DNA of 50,394 nt from Brenneria alni (GTDB lineage: Bacteria; Pseudomonadota; Gammaproteobacteria; Enterobacterales; Enterobacteriaceae): the NCBI RefSeq assembly GCF_003666245.1, contig NZ_MJLZ01000032.1:1-50394 (forward strand). Direction: 5' to 3'. The notes under the pieces are model-generated. The model ran no database searches. It was not told the origin of the DNA and saw only the letters and a program-made list of their open reading frames with translations. The position numbers and the translations under genes are program-made. Below are positions 17,888 through 28,409 of the stretch, piece after piece; within the stretch, counting starts at the first letter, position 1, and each line of letters begins with the position of its first letter.

Positions 17888-19014
17888 AGCGTCACCTGAT
17901 AATTCTTGATCGCATCAACAATTCGTTGGCAGGCGTGGCCGTCACCATAAGGGTTATGTGCCCGGCTCATAGCCTGATATTCATTTTCATCCGTCAGAAG
18001 TTGAGAGACGGCATCAACAATTTTCACCACATCCGTCCCCACCAGCCTGACCGTACCGGCTTCGACTGCCTCGGGCCGCTCAGTGGTATCACGCATGACC
18101 AATACAGGCTTGCCTAACGACGGGGCCTCTTCCTGAATGCCGCCGGAATCCGTCAGGATCATATAAGAACGATTCATCAGATAAACAAAGGGCAGGTAAT
18201 CCTGCGGCGCGATAAGCATCACATTGTCGATACCGCTCAGAATGCGGTTCACCGGTTCGCTGACGTTAGGGTTAAGATGGACGGGATAAACTATCTGTGT
18301 TTCAGGATGCCGCCGGGCGATATCCGCCAGCGCGCTGCATATGCGCTCAAAACCGCCGCCAAAACTTTCACGCCGATGCCCGGTAACCAGAATCAGTTTT
18401 TTGGTTTCATCCAGAAAAGCATACTTTTCATCCAGGCTGCGGCGCAGTTCCTCGTCGCTAATAATGCGATCTCTTACCCAGAACAAGGCATCTATCACCG
18501 TGTTGCCAGTGACGAATATATGCCGGTCTGACAAGTGTTCACCCAGCAGGTTTTGGCGGGAATTTTCGGTTGGCGCGAAATGGAACATTGCCAGATGTCC
18601 GGTCAACTTACGGTTAGCCTCTTCCGGCCAGGGGGAATACAGATTTCCGGTACGTAACCCGGCTTCAACATGCCCAACTGGAATACGCTGATAAAAAGCG
18701 GCCAGACTGGTCGTCAATGTGGTGGTGGTATCACCATGAACCAGCACCAGATCAGGCTTAAATTCCGCCATGACCGGCTCAAGACCTTGCAGGATCCGGC
18801 AGGATATTTCACTGAGTCCCTGGCCTGGCTGCATGATATTCAGGTCATAGTCAGGAGTAATACTGAACAAGCGCAGTACCTGATCGAGCATCTCCCTATG
18901 CTGGGCTGTCACGCAAATTCTTGATTCAAAGGCTCCATCCTGAGCCAGCGCATTAACCAGCGGAGCCATTTTAATGGCCTCCGGCCGGGTGCCGAAAACA
19001 GTCAACACTTTCAC
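17884..19014 (-). CDS. wecB: UDP-N-acetylglucosamine 2-epimerase
   Basis: A 376-residue non-hydrolysing epimerase (E. coli WecB 376). Signatures are [29 protein letters not shown] and [20 protein letters not shown]. It makes UDP-ManNAc from UDP-GlcNAc for ECA. It is separated by 69 bases from wzzE, with no obvious terminator in the gap. Confidence 0.96.
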   Translation of the reverse strand: MKVLTVFGTRPEAIKMAPLVNALAQDGAFESRICVTAQHREMLDQVLRLFSITPDYDLNIMQPGQGLSEISCRILQGLEPVMAEFKPDLVLVHGDTTTTLTTSLAAFYQRIPVGHVEAGLRTGNLYSPWPEEANRKLTGHLAMFHFAPTENSRQNLLGEHLSDRHIFVTGNTVIDALFWVRDRIISDEELRRSLDEKYAFLDETKKLILVTGHRRESFGGGFERICSALADIARRHPETQIVYPVHLNPNVSEPVNRILSGIDNVMLIAPQDYLPFVYLMNRSYMILTDSGGIQEEAPSLGKPVLVMRDTTERPEAVEAGTVRLVGTDVVKIVDAVSQLLTDENEYQAMSRAHNPYGDGHACQRIVDAIKNYQVTL

Positions 19015-19083
19015 AGTGAATCTCTTTAATCAGGTTTGACGCAGACTATTGTGCTGCGAATCGGACGCTAACCAACTGAATGA

Positions 19084-20130
19084 TTAGCGTGGACGGCGAA
19101 CCAAAGCAACCCCCGCGCCCACTAAAGCACCGATGGCTCCCCACATTACCATCAGGAAAGCACGGCGAGGACTGTCGCGCTTAACCGGTTCTTCCGGCGT
19201 GCGCAAATAACGGTAGGTTTGGAAATTGGCGTCAAGTGTTGGTCCTACATTCAAGGTAGCCAGCATCGCACGGTTCTGATCGTAATCGATATCATAGTGC
19301 GGCCCGCTGGTCTGTAAGGACTCCAGACGCGCCTGTAGCATTGGCCTTCCCAGTAAAAACATTTCGGATGCCGGCAATTCATCTGCGGGTGTATCCGTTT
19401 GGCTACGGCTGATACCTTGCTGTTGAGCAATTTTCAGCGCCAGCTCGACACTGCGAACCTCACGTTCGTAAATTGCCTTCGCCACCGCTTCCTGTCGCTT
19501 AATCTGCGATTTCATAAAAATGGTTCTGGCCGCCCATGCACCGTTAATCTCTTCGTTCAGATGGCTGGCCGCATGTTGGCTGGCAAACGTAACATACTGA
19601 CGTAGCAACGAATTGGCGTCAGCAGAAGTTTCAGCCACCAGCTTCACGCTGTCATTGGTCTTTTTGGCATCATCATGCGGCGTAAACTGAATATTATTCA
19701 CCAGATCGTCAAGCAAGGCGGCATCGGCTTTGGCATCCCCTTCCTGACGCTGCTTATAATAGTCGGTCTGTAGCCAGAAATCGCGGCGGGTATCGTAAGC
19801 CGCTAACTGCATGGTGAATTCATCATAAGCAACCGAAGAGATGGAAGGCTGCTCAGGCTGCGGCGTGGAGAAGGATTTAGCATCCAGATTGCGCAGGAAC
19901 TGCTGCTGCGAATAGTATCCTCCCAGCATGTTTACCGTCGGTTTATCGGTAATCGCCGTCGCACTCCACTCCTGTTTTACCAGGTAAGAATAGAGTAACG
20001 CGATAACGCTAAACAGCAGAGCAATAGACAGGATCCCGAGCTTCCCACGCCACAGTGTGCGGAATAAACCACGGATATCCAACTCATTGTCAACCAACGC
20101 ATTCCCGGTGGATAGGTTCTCTGATTTCAT
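19084..20130 (-). CDS. wzzE: ECA chain-length regulator WzzE
   Basis: A 348-residue polysaccharide co-polymerase with the standard Wzz layout: an N-terminal membrane segment (GILSIALLFSVIALLYSYLV, about residues 32-51), a periplasmic coiled domain, and a C-terminal membrane segment after the proline-containing PRRAFLMVMWG motif. It sets ECA chain length with WzyE. It lies between wecA and wecB, the normal place. Confidence 0.95.
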   Translation of the reverse strand: MKSENLSTGNALVDNELDIRGLFRTLWRGKLGILSIALLFSVIALLYSYLVKQEWSATAITDKPTVNMLGGYYSQQQFLRNLDAKSFSTPQPEQPSISSVAYDEFTMQLAAYDTRRDFWLQTDYYKQRQEGDAKADAALLDDLVNNIQFTPHDDAKKTNDSVKLVAETSADANSLLRQYVTFASQHAASHLNEEINGAWAARTIFMKSQIKRQEAVAKAIYEREVRSVELALKIAQQQGISRSQTDTPADELPASEMFLLGRPMLQARLESLQTSGPHYDIDYDQNRAMLATLNVGPTLDANFQTYRYLRTPEEPVKRDSPRRAFLMVMWGAIGALVGAGVALVRRPR

Positions 20131-20151
20131 TACTTCCCCAATGTTATTTGG

Positions 20152-21249
20152 TCAAGACGACTGCTTTTGCTCATCGGTTTGCCGCATACGGCGTTTGATT
20201 CGCTTAATGAAACGAGCAACTCGCCATGCACGCTTAAGGCAGTAGCCATACAGCAAGAATGCAAGCAAAAATAATGCCAACATAACCCATTCAGGAACAA
20301 AATAGAGACGTTCCCCTAATATGCCGATCGCAGCCAGAAACGCGGCTGCCAACGTAATCAGCACAAAAGCCTGACGGGAAGTAAAACCCGCCCGCATTAT
20401 CAAATGGTGGATGTGCTGGCGATCAGGTGAAAACGGGCTCATCCCTTTACGCAAACGGCGGTACATGATCGCAATCATATCAATCAGGGGGATAGCGATA
20501 ACCCACAACGCGGTGACTGGATTAATAGGATGTTGCTCTCCCTGCGTCGTTTGAATCAGGATCCAGATCGCGGTAAAACCGAGCATGGTGCTCCCCGCAT
20601 CCCCCATAAAAACTTTATACCGTTTACCAAAAACGCCAAGGTTAAGCAGGATGTAAGGTAAGGTGGCGGCGATCATGGCAAAACACCACAGTGCCAGATT
20701 GGTATGACCGCTCAGATACAGCATTATGCCCATCGCGCCAAAAGAGACGCAGGACAATCCTCCCAGCAACCCATCAATGCCATCAACCATATTAAATGCG
20801 TTGATGGCAGCCCAGACGGCAAATAACGTCACCAGATAGCCAAACGGACCCAGCGCCATTTGCCACGGACCGAAAATATACCCGAGATTATGTAAAGAGA
20901 GACCAGCAAACGCCATCATGATGACAGCGACGCAAGCTTGCACGATTGCACGGATTTTCACACTAATATCAAAGCGATCGTCCAGCGCGCCGACAAACAC
21001 CAGCACACCGGCGCAGCACAGGTAAAGCCGGAAATTGGGGATGTATTGATCGGTAATAAGAAAAGTAAAGCAGATCCCAGCGTATACGGAGATACCGCCG
21101 ACAAGAGGGATCAGTCCCTGATGACGTTTGCGGTAATTGGGGCGATCAACAAGCCCTGTTTTTCTCGCCACCTGGCGAGCACAAAACAGAAAACACAGAG
21201 AAAATAGAAAAATGATTAATAATTCGGTACTCATAGTGAGTAAGTTCAC
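20152..21249 (-). CDS. wecA: Undecaprenyl-phosphate GlcNAc-1-phosphate transferase
   Basis: A 365-residue polytopic membrane enzyme (E. coli 367) that starts lipid-linked ECA and many O-antigens by moving GlcNAc-1-P to undecaprenyl phosphate. Visible motifs are GALDDRFDI (Mg-binding DD), NAFNMVDGIDGLLGG, MGDAGSTMLGF and the HIHH cluster in RQHIHHLIMRAG. The start MNLLTMST matches the E. coli start. It heads the wec cluster; its promoter must lie within 21250-21436. Confidence 0.96.
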   Translation of the reverse strand: MNLLTMSTELLIIFLFSLCFLFCARQVARKTGLVDRPNYRKRHQGLIPLVGGISVYAGICFTFLITDQYIPNFRLYLCCAGVLVFVGALDDRFDISVKIRAIVQACVAVIMMAFAGLSLHNLGYIFGPWQMALGPFGYLVTLFAVWAAINAFNMVDGIDGLLGGLSCVSFGAMGIMLYLSGHTNLALWCFAMIAATLPYILLNLGVFGKRYKVFMGDAGSTMLGFTAIWILIQTTQGEQHPINPVTALWVIAIPLIDMIAIMYRRLRKGMSPFSPDRQHIHHLIMRAGFTSRQAFVLITLAAAFLAAIGILGERLYFVPEWVMLALFLLAFLLYGYCLKRAWRVARFIKRIKRRMRQTDEQKQSS

Positions 21250-21436
21250 CGTTCACAGCGTCTCACACTACTAACACTGTTCAATGTATGCCCGGTTTGC
21301 GTCTTCATTTTATTGGCCGCCTTGAAATACGCTGACTCATCGGGGGATAACCAGCCGCACCGCTTCAACAGACGACATAGCATAAAAGAAACGCTGTTTA
21401 TAAGATTAACGCGTTGCGTAACCAAGAAACACAGAA

Positions 21437-21466
21437 TAAAAAACGCCACGACCCAGCGTGGCGTTC
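21437..21466 (-). terminator. Intrinsic terminator of rho
   Basis: AACGCCACG (21465-21457 on the minus strand) pairs with CGTGGCGTT (21450-21442), followed by a T-run. It lies about 20 bases past the rho stop and separates rho from wecA. Confidence 0.85.
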
Positions 21467-21484
21467 CCCGAGTTCATCCGTGAT

Positions 21485-22744
21485 TTATGAACGCTTCATC
21501 ATATCGAAGAATTCATCGTTGGTTTTGGTCATCGCCAACTTATTAATCAGGAACTCCATCGCGTCAGTCTCACCCATTGGATGGATAATCTTACGCAAGA
21601 TCCACATCTTTTGCAGTTCTTCAGAAGTGGTAAGCAATTCTTCTTTACGCGTACCGGAACGATTGTAGTCGATAGCCGGGAAAACACGTTTTTCAGCAAT
21701 TTTACGTGCGAGGTGCAGCTCCATGTTGCCGGTGCCTTTAAACTCTTCGTAAATGACTTCATCCATCTTGGAGCCGGTATCCACTAACGCTGTTGCAATG
21801 ATAGTCAAACTACCGCCTTCTTCAACATTACGCGCCGCACCAAAGAAACGTTTAGGACGATGCAAGGCATTGGCATCCACCCCCCCCGTCAGCACTTTAC
21901 CGGACGCCGGTACAACGGTGTTGTAGGCACGAGCCAGACGTGTAATGGAGTCCAGCAGAATGATGACGTCTTTTTTATGCTCAACCAGACGCTTCGCTTT
22001 TTCGATCACCATCTCGGCAACCTGAACATGGCGGGAAGCAGGCTCATCAAAGGTAGAAGCGATAACTTCACCTTTAACCAGACGCTGCATCTCGGTCACT
22101 TCTTCAGGACGTTCGTCAATTAGCAGCACCATCAATACACAGTCAGGATGGTTGTATGCGATGCTTTGCGCAATGTTCTGCAACAGCATGGTTTTACCCG
22201 CTTTCGGCGGCGCAACAATCAGGCCACGCTGACCACGGCCAATCGGTGATGCCAGATCCAGTACGCGGGCGGTTAAATCTTCTGTTGAACCATTACCACG
22301 TTCCATACGCAGACGCGAATTCGCATGTAATGGCGTCAGGTTTTCAAACAGGATTTTGTTGCGGGCGTTTTCGGGCTTATCGTAGTTAACTTCGTTAACT
22401 TTCAGTAGCGCAAAATAGCGTTCACCTTCTTTTGGCGGGCGAATCTTGCCGGAAATGGTGTCACCGGTACGAAGGTTAAAACGGCGAATTTGGCTGGGAG
22501 AAACGTAGATATCATCGGGGCCGGCTAGATAGGAACTATCAGCAGAACGGAGAAAACCGAAACCATCCTGCAATATTTCCAGCACACCATCGCCGAAAAT
22601 ATCTTCGCCACTTTTAGCATGTTGCTTCAGGATAGCGAAGATAATATCCTGTTTACGCATACGGGCCAGATTCTCCAGCCCCATATTTTCGCCAAGAGTA
22701 ATTAACTCAGAAACTGGCGTATTCTTTAATTCGGTAAGATTCAT
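21485..22744 (-). CDS. rho: Transcription termination factor Rho
   Basis: A 419-residue hexameric RNA-dependent ATPase, the E. coli length and near-identical in look. The start [20 protein letters not shown], the RNA-binding cold-shock-like domain ([14 protein letters not shown]), Walker [14 protein letters not shown] near residue 180 and [12 protein letters not shown] are present. It ends transcription at rut sites. It is transcribed away from trxA with a long leader that in E. coli mediates autoregulation. Confidence 0.98.
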   Translation of the reverse strand: MNLTELKNTPVSELITLGENMGLENLARMRKQDIIFAILKQHAKSGEDIFGDGVLEILQDGFGFLRSADSSYLAGPDDIYVSPSQIRRFNLRTGDTISGKIRPPKEGERYFALLKVNEVNYDKPENARNKILFENLTPLHANSRLRMERGNGSTEDLTARVLDLASPIGRGQRGLIVAPPKAGKTMLLQNIAQSIAYNHPDCVLMVLLIDERPEEVTEMQRLVKGEVIASTFDEPASRHVQVAEMVIEKAKRLVEHKKDVIILLDSITRLARAYNTVVPASGKVLTGGVDANALHRPKRFFGAARNVEEGGSLTIIATALVDTGSKMDEVIYEEFKGTGNMELHLARKIAEKRVFPAIDYNRSGTRKEELLTTSEELQKMWILRKIIHPMGETDAMEFLINKLAMTKTNDEFFDMMKRS

Positions 22745-23154
22745 AATGGTGGGTTCTTAAACTCGGGGTAAATCTCGAACTATTAACGTGAATGGTATGG
22801 CAGGGTCATCCGTGCCTCTTATAACGGCCTTCAACCACTGGGTATGCGTTTTGTTTCACACGTAAGACGCGCAGAATCTGCACAAAACGACGGCAAGAGA
22901 TCGAAGACACATAAAACCAATTATTTTAAAACTATTAGATTGCCCAAACCAGATAACGAACATTTTTGTAAATCAATGACTTTCCGATTTTGACACAGAG
23001 TATTGCTTTAGATTCAAACTTTCAGGCTTAAGCTCACGAGCTTAAACATAGGCAAGTACGATATGCAGTGCTGAAGAATCTAGCATGCTTCCTGACGGGC
23101 GGCAAGCAGTCAATATGAGAATTGATCATTGTCCGATTGCCACCCCCCGGCGAT
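22745..23154 (-). promoter_or_regulatory. rho leader and trxA-rho intergenic region
   Basis: A 410-base gap upstream of rho on the same strand as trxA. In E. coli the rho leader of about 250 bases is where Rho attenuates its own gene. A short frame here (ATG near 22911, 18 codons to TGA) occupies the place of the E. coli rhoL leader peptide, but the sequence does not clearly match it. No other gene is seen. Confidence 0.45.
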
Positions 23155-23481
23155 TTACAGATTGGCCGTCAGGAACTCTTTCAATTGTCCTTTAGACAGA
23201 GCGCCCACTTTGGTTGCCGCGACTTCGCCATTCTTGAACAATAACAAAGTAGGAATACCGCGAATGCCGTATTTCGGCGCCGTCGCCGGGTTTTCATCAA
23301 TGTTGAGCTTGGCAACGGTTAATTTACCGTCAAACTCTTCGGCAATTTCATTCAGAATAGGAGCGATCATTTTACAGGGACCGCACCACTCAGCCCAGAA
23401 ATCAACCAGAGTCACTCCCTCAGCCTGCAATACTTCCGTATCGAAACTGCCGTCAGTCAGGTGAATTATTTTATCGCTCAT
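23155..23481 (-). CDS. trxA: Thioredoxin 1
   Basis: A 108-residue thioredoxin with the redox motif WCGPC (cysteines 33 and 36) and the cis-proline in [11 protein letters not shown]. It is the general cytoplasmic disulfide reductant. It is divergent from rhlB across 119 bases and upstream of rho, as in E. coli. Confidence 0.98.
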   Translation of the reverse strand: MSDKIIHLTDGSFDTEVLQAEGVTLVDFWAEWCGPCKMIAPILNEIAEEFDGKLTVAKLNIDENPATAPKYGIRGIPTLLLFKNGEVAATKVGALSKGQLKEFLTANL

Positions 23482-23600
23482 GTTTTACTCCACAGTATTA
23501 TCTCTGCCTTGTTGGTGTAGCATTAACCAACAACAAGGTTGACTTTATTTCACTGGATACGCTTTCGTAAAGCAATAGTTAGCTGATATTCTACCACACT

Positions 23601-24890
23601 ATGAGCAAAACACACTTAACTGAACAGAAGTTTTCCGACTTCGCCCTGCACCCGCAGGTTATTGAAGCCCTTGAAAGTAAAGGGTTTCATAACTGTACGC
23701 CGATCCAGGCGTTAGCATTGCCGCTGGCTTTATCAGGGCGTGATGTAGCAGGTCAGGCGCAAACCGGTACCGGCAAGACGCTGGCTTTTCTCGCGTCTAC
23801 TTTCCATTATTTGCTTTCACACCCTGCCAATGCAGAGCGTCAGACCAATCAGCCACGTGCGTTAATTATGGCGCCGACCCGTGAATTGGCCGTGCAGATT
23901 CACTCTGATGCAGAAGCCCTTTCCCGCCTGACCGGACTAAAACTCGGTCTTGCCTATGGCGGCGATGGTTATGATAAACAACTCAAGGTGCTGGAAAACG
24001 GCGTCGATATTCTGGTTGGCACTACGGGTCGCCTGATCGACTATGCCAAACAAAATCATATTAACCTGGGTGCGATCCAGGTAGTTATTCTGGATGAAGC
24101 CGACCGTATGTACGATCTTGGCTTTATAAAAGATATCCGCTGGCTGTTCCGCCGAATGCCGCCCGTGACGCAGCGCCTGAATATGCTCTTTTCCGCCACA
24201 CTTTCTTACCGCGTACGTGAACTCGCGTTTGAACAAATGAATAATGCGGAATACGTGGAAGTAGAACCGAACCAAAAAACCGGCCACCGTATTAAAGAAG
24301 AACTGTTCTATCCGTCTAATGAAGAAAAAATGCGTCTGTTGCAGACACTTATTGAGGAAGAGTGGCCGGATCGCTGCATTATTTTCGCCAACACTAAACA
24401 CCGTTGTGAAGACATCTGGGGCCATTTAGCCGCCGATGGTCATCGTGTTGGTCTGTTAACCGGTGACGTGGCGCAGAAAAAACGGCTGCGTATTCTGGAT
24501 GATTTCACTAATGGTAATCTGGACATTCTTGTTGCGACGGATGTCGCGGCGCGCGGCCTGCATATCCCATTAGTTACCCATGTATTCAACTACGATCTGC
24601 CGGATGACTGTGAAGATTACGTTCACCGTATTGGCCGAACTGGCCGTGCCGGCGAAAGTGGTTTCTCCATCAGCCTTGCCTGCGAAGAGTATGCGCTGAA
24701 CCTGCCAGCCATTGAAACCTACATTGGTCATGGTATTCCGGTCAGTAAATACAACAGTGATGCCTTGCTTAACGATTTACCGGCACCGAAACGTTTAACG
24801 CGTCCTCCGCGTTCGAGTAACGGCCCGCGCCGACATAATTCGCAGCGTCGTAGCGGGGCGCCCCGTAATAATCGTAAACGACCGAGTTGA
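23601..24890 (+). CDS. rhlB: ATP-dependent RNA helicase RhlB
   Basis: A 429-residue DEAD-box helicase (E. coli 421). Motifs are AQTGTGKT at 53-60, PTREL at 92-96, DEAD at 165-168, SAT in LFSATLS, and [11 protein letters not shown] in the second domain. The basic tail rich in R, S, N and P is the RNaseE-contacting and RNA-binding region. It unwinds RNA in the degradosome. gppA follows after 6 bases. Confidence 0.97.
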   Translation: MSKTHLTEQKFSDFALHPQVIEALESKGFHNCTPIQALALPLALSGRDVAGQAQTGTGKTLAFLASTFHYLLSHPANAERQTNQPRALIMAPTRELAVQIHSDAEALSRLTGLKLGLAYGGDGYDKQLKVLENGVDILVGTTGRLIDYAKQNHINLGAIQVVILDEADRMYDLGFIKDIRWLFRRMPPVTQRLNMLFSATLSYRVRELAFEQMNNAEYVEVEPNQKTGHRIKEELFYPSNEEKMRLLQTLIEEEWPDRCIIFANTKHRCEDIWGHLAADGHRVGLLTGDVAQKKRLRILDDFTNGNLDILVATDVAARGLHIPLVTHVFNYDLPDDCEDYVHRIGRTGRAGESGFSISLACEEYALNLPAIETYIGHGIPVSKYNSDALLNDLPAPKRLTRPPRSSNGPRRHNSQRRSGAPRNNRKRPS

Positions 24891-24896
24891 TCGCTA

Positions 24897-26393
24897 ATGC
24901 CAAGCTCTTCTTCACTTTATGCAGCCATCGATCTCGGCTCCAACAGTTTTCATATGTTGGTGGTCAGGAAAACCGCAGGTAGCATTCAGACACTGGCAAG
25001 AATAAAGCGGAAAGTCCGACTTGCGGCAGGGCTGGATAAGCAAAACCGGTTATCGCTGGATGCGATGCAACGAGGCTGGCAATGCCTGCAACTTTTTTCA
25101 GAACGGTTGCAGGATATCCCCCGTGAACAGGTGCGCGTTGTTGCAACCGCAACCTTGCGGTTGGCCACCAATGCTGACGAATTTCTGCAGCAGGCCCAAC
25201 AGATACTGGGCTTACCGGTTCAGGTTATCAGCGGTGAAGAAGAAGCCCGGCTTATCTATCAAGGCGTTGCCCATACCACCGGTGGCCCGGAAAAACGTCT
25301 GGTGGTCGATATTGGCGGGGGCAGTACCGAACTGGCTACCGGTATCGGCGCACAAGCCACACAGTTATTCAGCTTGCCTATGGGGTGCGTAACCTGGCTG
25401 GAGCGCTATTTCAGCGATCGTAATCTGGAAGCCGGTAATTTTGATCGGGCTGAACAGGCCGCCCGCGAGATGTTGCGGCCAGTTGCCGCAACCTTACGTG
25501 AACAAGGGTGGCAAATCTGTGTGGGGGCATCCGGCACCGTACAGGCGTTACAGGAGATCATGGTCGCTCAGGGCATGGATGAATATATTACCCTGGCGAA
25601 ACTCCAGCAGTTAAAACAACATGCAATTCAGTGCAGTAAGTTGGAAGAGCTTGAAATTGAAGGTCTGACCCTGGAGCGGGCGCTGGTTTTCCCCAGTGGA
25701 CTTGCTATTCTGCTGGCGATTTTTCAGGAACTCGGCATTACAACCATGACGCTGGCCGGTGGCGCACTGCGCGAAGGTTTAGTGTATGGAATGCTGCATT
25801 TGCCTATTGAACGGGACATTCGCCACCGGACGCTGCATAATCTGCAACGCCGTTACCTGCTGGATATTGAACAGGCCGAGCGGGTAAGTTCGCTGGCCGA
25901 TAATTTTTTACAGCAGGTTGCCCGAGACTGGCAGTTGGACAACCGATGTCGTGAACTCCTGCAAAATACCTGTCTGGTGCATGAAATTGGTCTGAGTATC
26001 GATTTTCGCCAGTCACCTCAACATGCGGCATATCTGATCCGCAATAGCGATCTCCCCGGCTTTACCCCCGCCCAAAAGAAACTGTTAGCCACCTTGCTGC
26101 AAAACCAGAGCAACCCAGTCGACCTGGTGCTGCTCAACCAGCAAAACGCGCTGCCGGTGATACAGACCCAGCGCTTATGCCGGTTACTGCGTCTGGCGAT
26201 TATTTTTGCCAGCCGCCGCCGTGACGACACGCTCCCCGCCGTGCGCCTGCGGGCTAATGGTGATAGCTTAAACGTGATTCTGCCTGTGGGCTGGATGGCG
26301 CAGCATCCGTTACGGGCAGAAACATTGGAACAGGAGAGCCGCTGGCAAAGCTATGTCCATTGGCCGCTGACTCTGGAAGAAAATAGTCTTTAA
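24897..26393 (+). CDS. gppA: Guanosine-5'-triphosphate,3'-diphosphate phosphatase
   Basis: A 498-residue Ppx/GppA-family phosphatase (E. coli 494). The actin-like ATPase-fold motifs [15 protein letters not shown] and [14 protein letters not shown] are present, along with the C-terminal HD-like helical domain. It converts pppGpp to ppGpp and may cut polyphosphate. It is probably co-transcribed with rhlB. A hairpin (CGGGCAG/CTGCCCG near 26400-26421) follows. Confidence 0.96.
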   Translation: MPSSSSLYAAIDLGSNSFHMLVVRKTAGSIQTLARIKRKVRLAAGLDKQNRLSLDAMQRGWQCLQLFSERLQDIPREQVRVVATATLRLATNADEFLQQAQQILGLPVQVISGEEEARLIYQGVAHTTGGPEKRLVVDIGGGSTELATGIGAQATQLFSLPMGCVTWLERYFSDRNLEAGNFDRAEQAAREMLRPVAATLREQGWQICVGASGTVQALQEIMVAQGMDEYITLAKLQQLKQHAIQCSKLEELEIEGLTLERALVFPSGLAILLAIFQELGITTMTLAGGALREGLVYGMLHLPIERDIRHRTLHNLQRRYLLDIEQAERVSSLADNFLQQVARDWQLDNRCRELLQNTCLVHEIGLSIDFRQSPQHAAYLIRNSDLPGFTPAQKKLLATLLQNQSNPVDLVLLNQQNALPVIQTQRLCRLLRLAIIFASRRRDDTLPAVRLRANGDSLNVILPVGWMAQHPLRAETLEQESRWQSYVHWPLTLEENSL

Positions 26394-26471
26394 TGCTCGC
26401 CGGGCAGTATCCTCTCTGCCCGCATTTCCCCTCCCTTTTCAAGATCATCCGTTATTCCGTGATCCCCTTCC

Positions 26472-26520
26472 AATTAAAAAAGAAACGATGGATGTATTTT
26501 TATAAAAAATCGTTCCCATT
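26472..26520 (+). promoter_or_regulatory. Candidate KdgR-type operator region upstream of pehX
   Basis: Two AT-rich sites, on opposite strands, resemble the KdgR box as I remember it (AATRAAAYRNYGTTTYATTT): 26501-26520 (TATAAAAAATCGTTCCCATT, about 15 of 20) and, on the other strand, a site within 26472-26497 centred on CGTTTCTTTT. KdgR represses pectinase genes in soft-rot bacteria. The match is by eye. Confidence 0.35.
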
Positions 26521-26558
26521 ATAAAATAGATATCATCTAAGACATTAAGGATAATAAT

Positions 26559-28376
26559 ATGCGATCTCCTATCCGTTACCATATCTGTATGTTTGCAGTG
26601 ATGTTAAGCCTGATGGCTGCGCCCATTACCCTTTTCGCAGCAGATCCGCTATCCGCGCCACAGAATTTACAGGTCCCCACTCTTGCCTATGACGATCACA
26701 GTGTCGTTCTGGTTTGGGAACCACCAGAAAACACAAACAATATCATTGATTATCACGTTTATCAGGATGGGCAGTCCTTAGGACTTGCCCGTCAAAATAA
26801 CGATAAATACTCACCAGCCAAGCCGTATATCAATGCGTTTTACGCCAACGATAGCGCCGGTTTTCATCATAACATCGTGATACACAATTTTAAGGTTGAG
26901 AGACTGCAACCCGGCACGTTATACCATTTCACCGTTAAAGCGGTATATGCAGATGGCTCGCTTTCTGCCGACAGTAACCGCGTGAGCGCTAAAACCGCCA
27001 CATTCTCTCAGATTATTGATATCGATGAGTTTGGCGCAAGACCAGATGGTAAAACGCTTAACACCATGGCCATTCAGCAGGCCATTGATGCCTGTAAACC
27101 CGGTTGCCGGGTCGATATTCCCGCAGGAACCTATAAAACCGGCGCGATTTGGTTAAAAAGCGATATGACGCTGAACCTGAAAGAAGGTGCTGTTCTGCTG
27201 GGTTCAGATAATCCCGCCGACTATCCGGCTGGTTATCGGCTCTACCCTTACTCCACCAGCGAACGCCCGGCATCGTTAATTAATGCCATTGATGCCAACA
27301 GTTCACACCCCGGCACGTTTCGCAATATTCGTATCGTCGGTAAAGGAATGATTGACGGCAATGGCTGGCAGCGGGCCGGACAAGGTGAAATCAAAGACGA
27401 ATCAGGCAATGCGTTGCCGCAATATATCGCCAGTAAAAACAGCAAGGTACATGAAGACGGCATTCTGGCTAAAAATCAGGTCGCGCAGGCCGTAGCCAAC
27501 GGAATGGATCTCAAGACCGCTTATGGACAACAACGCTCCAGCCTGATCACCTTACGCGGGGTGGAAAATGTCTACCTGGCCGACTTCACGGTTCGTAACC
27601 CCGCATTTCACGGCATCATGAATCTGGAAAACCATAACGTGGTCGCCAACGGTTTGATCCATCAAACCTATGATGCCAACAATGGTGATGGTATAGAATT
27701 CGGCAATAGCCAAAACGTCATGGTTTTTAATAATTTTTTCGACACCGGCGACGACAGCATTAACTTCGCCGCCGGGACGGGCGAAGAAGCCCGTCAACAG
27801 GAACCCATGAACGGTGCCTGGCTGTTCAATAACTACTTCCGTATGGGGCATGGCGCGATTGTGACAGGCAGCCACACCGGTGCCTGGATTGAGAATATCG
27901 TCGCAGAAAATAACGTCATGTACTTCACCGATGTCGGCTTACGGGCGAAAAGCACTACCGATATTGGCGGAGGCGCCCGCAACATCCTGTTTCGGAACAA
28001 CGCCATGAAGGACATTGCCAAGCAGGCGGTGGTGATTACGCTAAACTACTCCGATCCCAATGCTAAAATCGATTATCCACCGTCAAACACGCCCGCCCAG
28101 TTCCATGATTTCTTGATAAAGAATGTCACGGTACAGGGCACAACTGGCAACGCGCCGTCCATTGAAATCAAAGGAGACAGCGCCAAAAACGCCTGGCACA
28201 GTAAAATCCGTTTCGATAACGTTAAATTGGATAACGTTCCACCTGTGGCGATCAGCGACTTACGCGACAGTCAGTTCGATCGCATCGTGTTTAGCCAGTT
28301 GCGAGGCAGTGAAACACCGTGGAATTTTACCTCAACGGAAAATGTAAGCATCGACGGTATGGCAATCAATCCATAA
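26559..28376 (+). CDS. pehX: Exo-poly-alpha-D-galacturonosidase (GH28)
   Basis: A 605-residue secreted exopolygalacturonase; the Erwinia chrysanthemi PehX has about 602. A signal peptide covers about residues 1-28 (cleavage after LFA). A fibronectin III-like domain spans about 30-150, then the GH28 right-handed beta-helix. Catalytic residues are visible: NGDGIEFG, TGDDS with D398 and D399, GHG at 430-432 and RAK at 462-464. It releases digalacturonate from the non-reducing ends of pectate, feeding the galacturonate pathway. A good ribosome site (AAGGATAATA) precedes the ATG. It sits alone between gppA and rep, where E. coli has no such gene, so it is a lineage-specific insertion. Confidence 0.93.
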   Translation: MRSPIRYHICMFAVMLSLMAAPITLFAADPLSAPQNLQVPTLAYDDHSVVLVWEPPENTNNIIDYHVYQDGQSLGLARQNNDKYSPAKPYINAFYANDSAGFHHNIVIHNFKVERLQPGTLYHFTVKAVYADGSLSADSNRVSAKTATFSQIIDIDEFGARPDGKTLNTMAIQQAIDACKPGCRVDIPAGTYKTGAIWLKSDMTLNLKEGAVLLGSDNPADYPAGYRLYPYSTSERPASLINAIDANSSHPGTFRNIRIVGKGMIDGNGWQRAGQGEIKDESGNALPQYIASKNSKVHEDGILAKNQVAQAVANGMDLKTAYGQQRSSLITLRGVENVYLADFTVRNPAFHGIMNLENHNVVANGLIHQTYDANNGDGIEFGNSQNVMVFNNFFDTGDDSINFAAGTGEEARQQEPMNGAWLFNNYFRMGHGAIVTGSHTGAWIENIVAENNVMYFTDVGLRAKSTTDIGGGARNILFRNNAMKDIAKQAVVITLNYSDPNAKIDYPPSNTPAQFHDFLIKNVTVQGTTGNAPSIEIKGDSAKNAWHSKIRFDNVKLDNVPPVAISDLRDSQFDRIVFSQLRGSETPWNFTSTENVSIDGMAINP

Positions 28377-28383
28377 CGCTGTT

Positions 28384-28404
28384 CAGGGCGGTCTCCCCGC
28401 CCTG
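28384..28404. terminator. Hairpin between convergent pehX and rep
   Basis: CAGGGCGG (28384-28391) pairs with CCGCCCTG (28397-28404) in the 33 bases between the two stop codons. There is no clear T-run, so it may be a weak shared terminator. Confidence 0.4.
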
Positions 28405-28409
28405 GGTAA

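Noticed and set aside
21246-21449. 67-codon frame upstream of wecA
   Set aside because: It overlaps the rho terminator, has no ribosome site and resembles no protein I know.
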